Assembly: GCA_944325525.1 (NCBI GenBank)
Contig: CALVAK010000011.1
Coordinates: 16,266 to 80,265, forward strand
Direction of reading: 5' to 3'
Length of the DNA: 64,000 bases
Origin: Candidatus Gastranaerophilales bacterium
GTDB taxonomy: Bacteria > Cyanobacteriota > Vampirovibrionia > Gastranaerophilales > Gastranaerophilaceae
The notes under the pieces were generated by a model, which was not told where the DNA came from, ran no database searches, and worked only from the letters and a program-made list of their open reading frames with translations. Shown in pieces: positions 46,614 through 56,337 of this stretch. How positions within the stretch are numbered: the first letter of the stretch is position 1; the number at the start of each line of letters is the position of its first letter. The position numbers were made by a program, and so were the translations under genes.

Positions 46614-48032
46614 ATGTATAATCCGAAATCACAAAAAGCAGAAGAATTTATTTCAGATGAAGAAATAAAAAAAACAATTGCATTTGCAAAAGAAAATCAA
46701 AATAATATACCAATAATAAAACAAATATTAGAAAAAGCTAAAGAAAAAAAAGGACTTTCTCACTCAGAAGCAGCCGTACTGCTATTATGTAATGATAAAG
46801 AAAAAAACAATGAAATTTTCAATCTTGCAAAACAGATAAAAGAAGATTTTTACGGGAACAGAATAGTTCTTTTTGCACCTTTATATCTTTCAAATTACTG
46901 TATAAACGGATGTACATACTGTCCTTATCATGCTAAGAACAAGCATATTCCCCGAAAGAAAATGACTCAGAATGAAATAAAGAATGAAGTTATAGCACTG
47001 CAAGATATGGGGCATAAACGTCTTGCTATAGAATCAGGAGAAGATCCCGTAAATAATCCTATTGAATATATATTAGAATCAATTGATACAATATACTCAA
47101 TAAAACATAAAAATGGAGCTATAAGAAGAGTAAATGTAAATATAGCTGCAACAACAGTGGAAAACTATAAAAAACTACATGAAGCAAAAATCGGTACATA
47201 TATTTTATTTCAAGAAACATACAAAAAAGACAGTTATGAAAAACTTCATCCGACAGGACCAAAACACAATTATAATTATCATACAGAAGCAATGGACAGA
47301 GCTATGCAGGGAGGAATAGACGATGTAGGAATAGGTGTTTTGTTCGGTCTTGAAAATTATATTTATGAATTTATTGCTTTGTTAATGCACGCAGAACATC
47401 TTGAAGCATTATTCGGAGTTGGCCCGCATACAATAAGTGTTCCGAGAATAAGAAGAGCTGATGACATTGACCCGGATACATTTTCAAATGCTATAGACGA
47501 TGAAACATTCAAAAAAATAGTCGCAGTTATAAGAATAGCGGTACCTTATACCGGTATGATTATATCAACCAGAGAAAATAAAGAATGCAGAAAAGATTTG
47601 CTTGATTTAGGAATATCTCAAATATCCGGAGGTTCAAAAACAAGTGTCGGCGGTTATTATAAACCCGAAAAAGAAGATGAAGATTCAAGCCAGTTTGAAG
47701 TAAATGACAACAGAACACTGGATGAAGTTATAAGATGGCTTATGGAACTCAATTATCTTCCGAGCTTTTGTACTGCTTGTTATGGAAGCCATAGAACAGG
47801 GGAAAGATTTATGTCTATATGTAAAGATCAACAAATTCATAATTTCTGCCATCCAAATGCGATAATGACTTTAAAAGAATATTTACTTGATTACGCATCA
47901 ACACCAACACAAGAAATAGGAGAGAAGCTGCTTCTGCAAGAAATACATAAAATACGGGATGATAAGACAAAACAAGCCGTAATAAATAACCTTCAACTTA
48001 TTAAAAACGGAATACGAGACATAAAATTCTGA
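46614..48032 (+). CDS. hydG: [FeFe] hydrogenase H-cluster radical SAM maturase HydG
   Basis: HydG splits tyrosine to give the CO and CN ligands of the [FeFe] hydrogenase H-cluster. The 472-residue protein has the radical SAM motif CINGCTYC (about residues 94-101), the LAIESGEDP stretch, QETYKKDSYEKLHPTGPK, a VGPHTISVPRIR segment and the C-terminal auxiliary-cluster cysteines FCTACYGSHRTGERF and NFCHPNA. The two-cluster layout separates HydG from the related thiamine enzyme ThiH. It is followed by the ACT and UPF0210 genes on the same strand. Confidence 0.93.
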   Translation: MYNPKSQKAEEFISDEEIKKTIAFAKENQNNIPIIKQILEKAKEKKGLSHSEAAVLLLCNDKEKNNEIFNLAKQIKEDFYGNRIVLFAPLYLSNYCINGCTYCPYHAKNKHIPRKKMTQNEIKNEVIALQDMGHKRLAIESGEDPVNNPIEYILESIDTIYSIKHKNGAIRRVNVNIAATTVENYKKLHEAKIGTYILFQETYKKDSYEKLHPTGPKHNYNYHTEAMDRAMQGGIDDVGIGVLFGLENYIYEFIALLMHAEHLEALFGVGPHTISVPRIRRADDIDPDTFSNAIDDETFKKIVAVIRIAVPYTGMIISTRENKECRKDLLDLGISQISGGSKTSVGGYYKPEKEDEDSSQFEVNDNRTLDEVIRWLMELNYLPSFCTACYGSHRTGERFMSICKDQQIHNFCHPNAIMTLKEYLLDYASTPTQEIGEKLLLQEIHKIRDDKTKQAVINNLQLIKNGIRDIKF

Positions 48033-48094
48033 CATAAAATTGCCTTTAACACAATTTCTTAATAAAATAAAAGTATAGATTTATTGGAGAAAAA

Positions 48095-48373
48095 ATGGAC
48101 GAGAATAAAATAATTGTAACCATATCCGGAAAAGACGGTATTGGAATTGTAGCTGAAATTGCATCTGTTTTGGCTAAATATGATGTTAATATAGAAGATA
48201 TAAGACAAACAATTATGCAGGGCTGTTTTATGATGTTTCTTCTGGGAGACATAAGTAAATCAAAATATTCTTTTAAAGAAATAAAAGAGGCAATAATTGA
48301 GTCCGGTAAAAAACTCGGAATGGAAATCTGGATACAAAAGAAAGAAATATTTGACAAAATGCATACAATTTAA
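48095..48373 (+). CDS. ACT domain protein (UPF0237 type)
   Basis: This 92-residue single ACT domain (IIVTISGKDGIGIVAEIASV) resembles the regulatory half of glycine-cleavage regulators (GcvR). UPF0237 genes regularly pair with UPF0210 genes, as here with a 10-base gap to the next ORF. It probably senses a small ligand, perhaps an amino acid; this is inferred from the fold. Confidence 0.88.
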   Translation: MDENKIIVTISGKDGIGIVAEIASVLAKYDVNIEDIRQTIMQGCFMMFLLGDISKSKYSFKEIKEAIIESGKKLGMEIWIQKKEIFDKMHTI

Positions 48374-48383
48374 AGGGAAATAA

Positions 48384-49751
48384 ATGTCTTTTTTTAACGA
48401 AAAATCAATTATAGAAACAATAGATATGATAAAAGTCCACAATCTGGACATAAGAACAGTTACACTTGCATTAAGCCTGCGGGATTGTTGCAGTGATGAC
48501 GTGAAAGAAACAGGAGAAAAGATATACAAAAAAATAATAAAATATGCTAAAAACCTTTATGAATATGCATCAGAAATAGAAGATGAATATTCTATTCCAA
48601 TTATAAATAAAAGAATTGCAGTAACACCTATATCACTTGTAGGTGAATCTTGCAAAAATTATGATTATGTTTACCTGGCAAAAGTACTTGATGAAGCCGC
48701 AAAAGAAGTAAACGTCAATTTTATAGGCGGGTTTTCAGCACTTGTTGAAAAAGGTTGTACAAAAGGAGATATAGCTCTTATTGAAAGTATTCCTGAAGCT
48801 TTAAAAGTTACACAAAGAGTATGTTCATCAATAAATCTTGCTTCAACTAAAGCAGGAATAAATATGGATGCTGTCAAGAAAATGGGTGGAATAATAAAAG
48901 AAGCGGCAAATCTAACAAAAGAAAAAGACGGAATAGGAGCAGCAAAACTTGTATGTTTTTGCAATGTTCCGGGAGACAATCCATTTATGGCAGGAGCTTT
49001 TCACGGATATGGAGAACCTGAATGTGCCTTAAATATAGGAGTTTCCGGCCCCGGTGTAGTTCGTGCCGCAGTTGAAAACTTACCTAAAAATGCAGATTTT
49101 GGCGAACTTGCAAACAAAATAAAACAGATAGCATTTAAAATTACATCAACAGGAGAACTTGTCGGCAGGAGAATGGCACAAAAAATGAATATACCATTCG
49201 GTATTATAGATTTATCACTTGCACCAACTCCTGCAATCGGTGACAGTGTGGCAGGAATTTTTCAGGCAATGGGGCTTGAACATGCAGGAGCTCACGGTAC
49301 AACTGCAGCACTTGCAATGCTTAATGATGCAGTAAAAAAAGGCGGTATAATGGCAAGTTCTTATGTAGGCGGATTATCAGGAGCTTTTATTCCTGTTTCT
49401 GAAGATGCCGGAATGATTGAAGCTGCAAAAAAAGGAGTACTGACCTTTGATAAACTTGAAGCAATGACCTGCGTTTGTTCTGTAGGTCTTGACATGATAG
49501 CTATCCCAGGAGATACACCTGAATCAACAATTTCTGGAATTATTGCCGATGAAATGGCAATAGGAATGATAAACAAAAAAACCACAGCTGTAAGAATTAT
49601 TCCGGTACCTGATAAAAAAATAGGAGATAATGTTTACTTCGGAGGCTTATTGGGTGAAGCTCCGGTAATAAAAGTAAATCCTCTCTCTTCAGAAACTTTT
49701 ATTAATAGAGGCGGCAGAATTCCTGCACCAATACACAGTCTGAATAATTAA
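48384..49751 (+). CDS. UPF0210/PFL-family (DUF711) protein
   Basis: The 455-residue protein fits the UPF0210 family, which has a pyruvate-formate-lyase-like fold but no demonstrated reaction that I know of. Typical stretches include [58 protein letters not shown] and [12 protein letters not shown]. It is conserved together with the preceding ACT protein, which may regulate it. A GGGAAA ribosome site precedes the ATG. Confidence 0.88.
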   Translation: MSFFNEKSIIETIDMIKVHNLDIRTVTLALSLRDCCSDDVKETGEKIYKKIIKYAKNLYEYASEIEDEYSIPIINKRIAVTPISLVGESCKNYDYVYLAKVLDEAAKEVNVNFIGGFSALVEKGCTKGDIALIESIPEALKVTQRVCSSINLASTKAGINMDAVKKMGGIIKEAANLTKEKDGIGAAKLVCFCNVPGDNPFMAGAFHGYGEPECALNIGVSGPGVVRAAVENLPKNADFGELANKIKQIAFKITSTGELVGRRMAQKMNIPFGIIDLSLAPTPAIGDSVAGIFQAMGLEHAGAHGTTAALAMLNDAVKKGGIMASSYVGGLSGAFIPVSEDAGMIEAAKKGVLTFDKLEAMTCVCSVGLDMIAIPGDTPESTISGIIADEMAIGMINKKTTAVRIIPVPDKKIGDNVYFGGLLGEAPVIKVNPLSSETFINRGGRIPAPIHSLNN

Positions 49752-49761
49752 GGAGTATTAC

Positions 49762-50412
49762 TTGTTTTATCTCGGAAAGTTAAAAAACTATATTACATTT
49801 TGGGAATTGTATTCAAAAGGTATTATGAGAGAAAATCTTGCCGAATATAAAGATGCTCTGAATAATTTATTTGCAGCAGTTTCATTAAACAGCAAATCTT
49901 TAAAATGCTATAAAGCAATTGCAAGAATAAACAGAAAAAACAGACAATTGTTTTATTCTCTGGATTTTTATACAAAAGCGATTCTAATCTATCCTCAAAA
50001 TGCTGAATTATATGCATTTAGAGCAGATATATATAGAAAACTCAAAGAATATAATAATGCAATAGAAGATTACGATAATGCTATAAGAATTAATTATTCA
50101 AATATTGAATATTATATTCAACGCTCTATTCTTAAACACATTACAAATGATATTCAAGGTGCAATAAATGACATAACAAGTGCAATTTTCTGGAATAAAA
50201 AAAATTATAAACTTTTTGAAATAAGAGCTTTTTATAAGCTGGAAAAACATCTTTTTGAAAGTGCTCAAGAGGACTATACAGAAGCTATAAAACTTTTTCC
50301 AAAAAACGGTCACTTATTTTATATGAGAGCTTGCGTAAAAACATTGTTAAACAATACTGAATCAGCGAAATCTGACTATGAAGAAGCTATGAAATACGAT
50401 ATAAGTAACTGA
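49762..50412 (+). CDS. TPR-repeat protein
   Basis: The 216-residue protein consists of about six tetratricopeptide repeats, for example DALNNLFAAVSLNSKSLKCY, YSLDFYTKAILIYPQNAELY, YNNAIEDYDNAIRINYSNIE and SAQEDYTEAIKLFPKNGHLF. There is no signal peptide, so it is a cytosolic binding scaffold. The start is a TTG with AGGAG 6 bases upstream; no in-frame ATG fits. It is the last gene before the accessory region. Confidence 0.8.
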   Translation: MFYLGKLKNYITFWELYSKGIMRENLAEYKDALNNLFAAVSLNSKSLKCYKAIARINRKNRQLFYSLDFYTKAILIYPQNAELYAFRADIYRKLKEYNNAIEDYDNAIRINYSNIEYYIQRSILKHITNDIQGAINDITSAIFWNKKNYKLFEIRAFYKLEKHLFESAQEDYTEAIKLFPKNGHLFYMRACVKTLLNNTESAKSDYEEAMKYDISN

Positions 50413-50504
50413 TTTTGTCAAACACAATATATTTTTCAATTTACCGAATACTTTTTGCTAAGGTATAAATGATAAATTATTTATATACCTAACAACTGAG
50501 AATT

Positions 50505-50771
50505 TTAGCGATTCTTAAAAAATTTACTTAAAAAAACAATTGACTGTAATGCAGATTGAAATTAGAAAAATCACTAAAAATAAGGTTTAATGAGACATTT
50601 GAGTTGTAGAATAATAGTCTCAATTAGGCAGTGTGTTTGAATATTAGCGATATTTTCCAAATTGACTGTAATTACTCAAATTGGTCTTTTGCTACTCTTT
50701 TTGTCCCTCAAGATATAATAAAAATTTAAACAAACTACCTGAAAATTAAGCACTGATAAGGTTATAGCGAT
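50505..50771. repeat. Short repeated motifs in the gene-free stretch
   Basis: TAGCGAT occurs three times (TTAGCGAT at 50505 and 50644; TATAGCGAT ending at 50771), spaced roughly 120-140 bp. AATTGACTGTAAT occurs at 50538-50550 and 50660-50672. The rest of 50413-51160 shows no convincing gene. A short palindrome, GGACA-AAAA-TGTCC, lies near 50783. These might be protein-binding sites or an old element end. Confidence 0.35.
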
Positions 50772-51162
50772 TTTAAATAAAGGACAAAAATGTCCCATTT
50801 AAAAAGTCCAAATTTAAGTCGGAACAAAGTCGGAAAGGTTTAAGCCTTTAAATAAGAGTAAATCTTTAGCAAAACCATATTACAAAAAAGAAAATTTTTT
50901 CCTGAAAATATCTAATTTTCAGTCAAGAAAAACTACTTAACTCTATATTAATGTAATGTAATATAATTTGTAAATTAGTGTAAATTCGTTATAGCAATGC
51001 TTTTGAGTCTTGATAAACCATTACATGAAATCCTAAATCCTAATATAAAAAATCAAACTGGAATTTTTGAAAACAGTTTCAAGGTATGACAAATAAAAAT
51101 TTAGTTATATAGAACATGAGTAAACTCTTAATAATTTGATAAATATTATAAAAAAAATATTG

Positions 51163-51348
51163 CCATATAAACAATATTTACTTGATTTTGTTTCTTTAAA
51201 AGGTAATTTAAGTGATTTTAAAATAAATAACTTAGAAAAATTACCGGCTATAAAATGGAAGATTAAAAATTTGTAAAAATTGCAATCGATGAATATTAAA
51301 AAATTTGAAGAACAGTATAATCAACTGTACAAATATTATGAGGTATAA
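51163..51348 (+). pseudogene. Decayed gene fragment, family not recognised
   Basis: Reading from CCA 51163, the plus strand gives PYKQYLLDFVSLKGNLSDF, then EKLPAIKWKIKNL, a TAA stop, and KKFEEQYNQLYKYYEV in the same frame to TAA 51346-51348. The composition is protein-like on both sides of the internal stop, and no start codon with a ribosome site is present, so this is the tail of a gene lost by decay. Confidence 0.45.
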
Positions 51349-51423
51349 ATGTAAACCACAGCTTTTTGTTTACTTTTGAAAAATAATTTTGTAATTAATA
51401 ATATATCAGCTTCATCTTTTATT

Positions 51424-51904
51424 TTATCCGCTTTTTGAAACCTTTGCTATTTTGCATAACATAGATATTGGATAATCTTTTATTGTAGAGATCATTTGAT
51501 GCTTAAGTTGTTGTTTTACTCTGAAGATTATGCAGAGCTTGTAACTTTTTAGAATTTTATTCTTTCTTATTTCTTTATCTAAATATTTCATATTTTTTTA
51601 TTAGAATGTCTTTCTTCAAATTTTCAAGCTCTTATGCGATTATTTGGAGTATGCTTACCTATAATTTTTAAATCAAATCCGGCTTTTTGAAAGATTTTAT
51701 TTGGAATTATACCTTCATTTGCTTCTTTAAGTGCCAGTTTCTTAAATTCAGAAGTATATTTAATAGTATTAACTGTTACATCCTCTACATATTTGGATTT
51801 GCTAATAGAATTTCTATGTCTTCTTATGTAAATTGTTTTAATCTTTTTGTCATTTCTGTACCTCTTGCTTTTTCTATTAAGCTATTTAATCTCTCATTAT
51901 CCAC
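51424..51904 (-). pseudogene. Degenerate IS3/IS150-type transposase remnant (orfA and start of orfB)
   Basis: From GTG 51904 the minus strand reads VDNERLNSLIEKARGTEM, then TKRLKQFT-stop-EDIEILLANPN, a frame change, YVEDVTVNTIKYTSEFKKLA, EANEGIIPNKIFQKAGFDLK, IIGKHTP and further stops. This is the helix-turn-helix protein (orfA) of IS3-group elements. A little further the frame resembles the beginning of orfB (TIKDYPISMLCKIAKVSKSG). With at least two stops and several frameshifts it is clearly dead. The catalytic part of orfB is missing. Confidence 0.7.
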
Positions 51905-51966
51905 TTTTATGGGTACTGCCCATCACATCCATGTTTGTGATAGTTTAATAATAAAGGAGCAGAACC

Positions 51967-54900
51967 TTGTTAGACGAAATATATGCAAAAATTGAAGAAA
52001 CAATAAATGTATATAGATATTCAAAAGACAGAATAATTTCGGATTATAATTCTGAAAAAAATGCAGTAAAGGATTATAAAGGAAGAGAGTTATTTGAACT
52101 AATACAAAATTCTGATGATGCTCAAGCTAAAAAAGTATATATAGATTTAGATATCAAAGAACAAACATTAACAATATCAAATGATGGCAAGCCATTTAGT
52201 TTAAAGGGATATAGCTCAATATTTTTGCATCACAACAGTGCAAAAAAATCTGAAGAATTTATTGGAAATAAAGGTTTAGGATTTCGTTCTATTTTATCAT
52301 GGGCTGATGAAATTACAATAAAATCAAATGGTTTTGCTTTGGTCTTCAGTAAGGAAATTTCAAATAAAATACTTCATGAAAAAATAGATATAGATCCAAG
52401 CATAAAAGCAGCAACACTAGTTTTTCCCAAAGTAATCAATGAATGCTCTTGCGAAAAGCCGTGGGTAACACAGGTTATTATTAAATTTAATCGTTCAAGT
52501 TTAAATGATATAAAAAAGCAACTTTTAGAATTAAATGATACTAAATATTTATTGGAGTTTCTAAATAACATTGAAGAACTATATATTAATGAAAATGTAA
52601 TAAAAAAGGATAATGATAAATGTTATATTTTTAAATCAAAAAAAGAACAATTTCCTGATACTGCATCATTTATTACAGAAGAAGATATTTATAAAAAATA
52701 TGAAATTAAGGCTATTTATTCTGAAATGGATGACTTTACGAAAGAACCATTATATTCATATCTTCCAACAAAGGTTAGGCTTTATTTACCAGTTTTAATT
52801 CACGCAACATTTGAATTAGATTCAGCAAGAAATTACATTCCAGCTACAGATAAAAATAAATATATATTCGATCAAATTATCACGTATTTAAAAGAAATAG
52901 TTATAGATTATACGCAAAACGAATGTAATTGGATTCCATATGAATTATTAAACTATAAGCAAGAAGCTATTGAAATTGAAAAAGATTTTTATTTTTACTC
53001 TAAAATTAAAATACTTCAAAAATCTTTAAAAATTATACCATGTTTAGATAATGAGTATCGAACAATAGATAAGGCTATATTTTTAGAAAAGGAACTTACT
53101 GAATATCTAGATAAACTGCAAACTGAATATCACATAGAATTACCTTCAAGTTTTAACAGAGTAGCTAAAGCAAATTCATATAATTTAAGTAGCGAAAATG
53201 AAATTTTATTAGAAGATATTTCTAAGCTTAGCAATAATATTTTAGGTCATAAAAATGAGATAGAAATTAGAACAAGTTTAATTTATTTATTAAAAGATAA
53301 ATTAATCTCATTATTACCAGAAAATCTAGAAAATTATAATGAATATTCATTATTTATAGATAATAATAATACTGTAATCAAATATAATCAAAGAATATTT
53401 ACCCATAAAACACTTAAAGAAGAATTAGTTGTTCCGTCTTTTGTTAATATTACTTTTTTATCATCAAAACTACTGAATTCATTGTTAACAAAATATGAAT
53501 GTAATGATGATGATTATTATAGACAATTACAAAGAATTCTAAAGGATATTGCTCAAATATATACATATGAACCCGTACCAATAATTGAGCAAATTATTTC
53601 GGATACCAGAACTGTTATTAAAAAAAATAAAGAATATGCTCTGTCTAATATAAAAGAAATGATAAAAGTTATTTCAAAAATATGGAGTCCTAATACTGCT
53701 GCAATAAGAGTAAGTGTGCCACTAATATCAGATGACAATAGAATAATTTCCACAGATAGTGGAATTTTCTTTAATTCGTCATACTTGAATGGTTATATGA
53801 CTGAATTTTTGTGCAAAGATTATGTTAAAAATACTAATCAAAGCTTTATTCTAAACAAAGAAGAATGGGCTGGATGTTGTGAAGCATCAAATATTGAAGA
53901 ATTCTTTAAATGGCTAGGAGTTAAAGAAACTATAGAACCTGAACTTTTTAAAAATAATCTAGAAAATATTATTAACAATTTTTCATTAGAACAAATAATA
54001 TTGTATTTTTCTAAAAATATAGGACTTTTATATGATGATAATTTAAATTTAAAAGAAATCATTTGTCCGCATTACCATTTAAACAACTTTGTTATTAATT
54101 GTAAAAATCTACCTTTTATTAATATTGATTTTAAATTAGACAAAAAGCTGCTATTTAAAATTTTTGATATTGAAGAATATACTATAAATAACATATTAAA
54201 AGAATTAGGTGCAGCAGAAACAATTGAAGATCTATCCAGTTATGAATTAGGTGAGATTATAAAAAATAAATTACCTGTATATGATACAGATGGACATTAT
54301 GCACAATTATTATATGAACAACTTATAGAAACTAATAAGGCAAATGGAGATAATTATCACTTGCCAAGATGTAAACTGTTTTCCAAAAATAAACAAAATT
54401 ATATTGATAGTGACAAATTATATTATTATGATAATAGGTCATTACCTAAAAATATAATACAAAGCTATCCGCTTATTGACATCCCAAGAAGAAGAGGTTC
54501 TAAACAAATAAAAAATATTTTTGGTGTCAAAACATTTGACGAAATTGAGATTAAAGTTGTTGAAAAAAAAGAAATAAAATCTTTAACAAAAGAATTTATG
54601 GCTTATTTCAAACAATTACGTCCTATTTTTGTAGCATATCGTGCATTAGGGAGTGATAAGAATGTCGAGGAAGCAATAAATGAACAATATAAAAAAATTT
54701 GCGATGTAAAAATAGAATTGTGCGAAAAAATTTCTTATCAAAAAGACTTAGTTCCTCAAATAGTGGATGATTTTGAATTTATTAACGAACAGAATAATAA
54801 AAACAAATATTATATTAAAATGCCAGATGATATTGTAAACTTAAATGATTTGTATACAAATAATGAATATAGGATTAAAATAGGAGAATTTATATCTGAA

Positions 54901-56139
54901 ATAATATCAATAACTTTTGGGCTTAATGACGGTGATAGATATGCAGCTATTTTTAAAGATTTCGATATACAATATTCAGAAAAAATGTTTGAAGAGAACT
55001 ATCCGTTAAAAATTCTAATGCTTGCAAAGAATAAAGAAGGATTATCGTGCCCAAAAGAAAATTTTTGGCGGCGCTTACATAAAGTAACCAAACAAACAAT
55101 TTCTTTTGAAGAATGGTATTATAAAAAATCTTTAAAAAATAAATGGGATTTTGATTATGAAAACTATAATGATATAATGGATGAACTTCTTGATGATTAT
55201 GAAATTAATGATAAAAAACAATTTTTTGATAATTTAGATACTGTAAATTTCAAAAATTATAATATCCAAAAATATAAAAATATTTATGAAAATTTATATG
55301 AAAATGAGTTTATTCCTATATTATGGACTAATTGTCAAAATGATAAAAAGAATTTTGACAATTATAAAACACAATGTAACTGGAGTAAAATCATTAACCA
55401 ATTTGAAAAATATATTCCTGTAAATCAATATGAACAAAATTATGAAGAACAAATATGGAAATATGTATCATCTTTAAATTTAGGCATAAAAAAGAAATCA
55501 GATAAATCAAAAACTAAAGAAGAAATAGAATATATATATAATCGTAACCGTGAAAAATATAAAGACTATATAGATAATATAAATGGCAATGATAATTTGG
55601 CTAGTATTTTATTTTTTGAAGATACTTCTGAAATTGATCAATTTTGTTCAAATATAGTAAATAAAAAAAACATGGACAAAGAAATAAGCCCCGACGAAGA
55701 ATTAAAACCTCTTACAGAAATTAAGGATTATATTCCAAAATACAAATTTGATCCTAAAAAAAATAAACAAAAAGCATCTCATCATTCATTTTCAAGTGAT
55801 AAATTAAAAAAACAAATAGGAAATATGCATGAGAAAATGGCTAAAGAAGAATTAGAGAAAAAATATGTTAAAGTTGAACAAGTTAATAACGATAGCTTAG
55901 GATATGATTTAAAATGTTATGATGATAAAAATAATGTTTTTTATTATGAAATTAAAACATTGTCCGGCAACGGCTTCTTTTTAACTGCAAATGAATATGA
56001 AACTTGTAAAAAACAAAATGAATATCTACAAACATATTTTATATTTTTATTTATTGATAATTCACATTATACAATCATAAAAGATATTGACACTAAATGC
56101 TTAAAAAAAGATGATACATATTTTATGATTTTAAAATAA
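51967..56139 (+). CDS. Sacsin-like GHKL ATPase with C-terminal DUF3883-type nuclease domain; candidate defence protein
   Basis: The 1390-residue protein starts with a GHKL (Hsp90/histidine-kinase type) ATP-binding domain: LFELIQNSDDAQAKKVYID (N box), TISNDGKPFS (G1 box) and IGNKGLGFRSILSWADEI (G2 box), within residues about 30-115, as in sacsin-type proteins. A long middle without recognised domains follows. The last 120 residues look like a PD-(D/E)xK nuclease fold of the DUF3883 type (MHEKMAKEELE, GYDLKCYD, FYYEIKTL), with Asp and Glu-x-Lys candidates. This architecture is found in defence islands; a nuclease gated by ATP-dependent sensing is inferred. The start is a TTG with AAGGAG 7 bases upstream. 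It faces the Gabija-like operon. Base composition is very AT-rich. Confidence 0.7.
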   Translation: MLDEIYAKIEETINVYRYSKDRIISDYNSEKNAVKDYKGRELFELIQNSDDAQAKKVYIDLDIKEQTLTISNDGKPFSLKGYSSIFLHHNSAKKSEEFIGNKGLGFRSILSWADEITIKSNGFALVFSKEISNKILHEKIDIDPSIKAATLVFPKVINECSCEKPWVTQVIIKFNRSSLNDIKKQLLELNDTKYLLEFLNNIEELYINENVIKKDNDKCYIFKSKKEQFPDTASFITEEDIYKKYEIKAIYSEMDDFTKEPLYSYLPTKVRLYLPVLIHATFELDSARNYIPATDKNKYIFDQIITYLKEIVIDYTQNECNWIPYELLNYKQEAIEIEKDFYFYSKIKILQKSLKIIPCLDNEYRTIDKAIFLEKELTEYLDKLQTEYHIELPSSFNRVAKANSYNLSSENEILLEDISKLSNNILGHKNEIEIRTSLIYLLKDKLISLLPENLENYNEYSLFIDNNNTVIKYNQRIFTHKTLKEELVVPSFVNITFLSSKLLNSLLTKYECNDDDYYRQLQRILKDIAQIYTYEPVPIIEQIISDTRTVIKKNKEYALSNIKEMIKVISKIWSPNTAAIRVSVPLISDDNRIISTDSGIFFNSSYLNGYMTEFLCKDYVKNTNQSFILNKEEWAGCCEASNIEEFFKWLGVKETIEPELFKNNLENIINNFSLEQIILYFSKNIGLLYDDNLNLKEIICPHYHLNNFVINCKNLPFINIDFKLDKKLLFKIFDIEEYTINNILKELGAAETIEDLSSYELGEIIKNKLPVYDTDGHYAQLLYEQLIETNKANGDNYHLPRCKLFSKNKQNYIDSDKLYYYDNRSLPKNIIQSYPLIDIPRRRGSKQIKNIFGVKTFDEIEIKVVEKKEIKSLTKEFMAYFKQLRPIFVAYRALGSDKNVEEAINEQYKKICDVKIELCEKISYQKDLVPQIVDDFEFINEQNNKNKYYIKMPDDIVNLNDLYTNNEYRIKIGEFISEIISITFGLNDGDRYAAIFKDFDIQYSEKMFEENYPLKILMLAKNKEGLSCPKENFWRRLHKVTKQTISFEEWYYKKSLKNKWDFDYENYNDIMDELLDDYEINDKKQFFDNLDTVNFKNYNIQKYKNIYENLYENEFIPILWTNCQNDKKNFDNYKTQCNWSKIINQFEKYIPVNQYEQNYEEQIWKYVSSLNLGIKKKSDKSKTKEEIEYIYNRNREKYKDYIDNINGNDNLASILFFEDTSEIDQFCSNIVNKKNMDKEISPDEELKPLTEIKDYIPKYKFDPKKNKQKASHHSFSSDKLKKQIGNMHEKMAKEELEKKYVKVEQVNNDSLGYDLKCYDDKNNVFYYEIKTLSGNGFFLTANEYETCKKQNEYLQTYFIFLFIDNSHYTIIKDIDTKCLKKDDTYFMILK

Positions 56140-56267
56140 TTTAGTTTAATTATTTTTTCAAAATCATTTTCAAATCCTCTAATATTACCAAGTTCAATAT
56201 TGTATTGTTTGCCTACTTTATCAAATTATGTTGCAAAATCTACTGTTTTATCAGCAAACTTGTTCTC
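56140..56267 (-). pseudogene. Gene fragment between the convergent defence genes
   Basis: From 56267 the minus strand reads ENKFADKTVDFAT, a TAA stop at 56228-56226, then FDKVGKQYNIELGNIRGF and ENDFEKIIKLN, running without a proper stop into the antisense of the neighbouring gene. The text is protein-like on both sides of the stop. It is probably a scrap of a lost gene and too short to identify. Confidence 0.3.
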
Positions 56268-56337
56268 CCATAAATAAATCAGTAGATATATTTCTAGAGT
56301 TTTTAAAATTAAAATCTTAGTCCCAGTTTAAGAATAA

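Noticed and set aside
51687..51995. Open frame of about 100 codons on the plus strand before the GHKL gene
   Set aside because: It is antisense to the IS3-type remnant and has no ribosome site; its Cys/Phe/Ile-rich translation is typical of a shadow frame.
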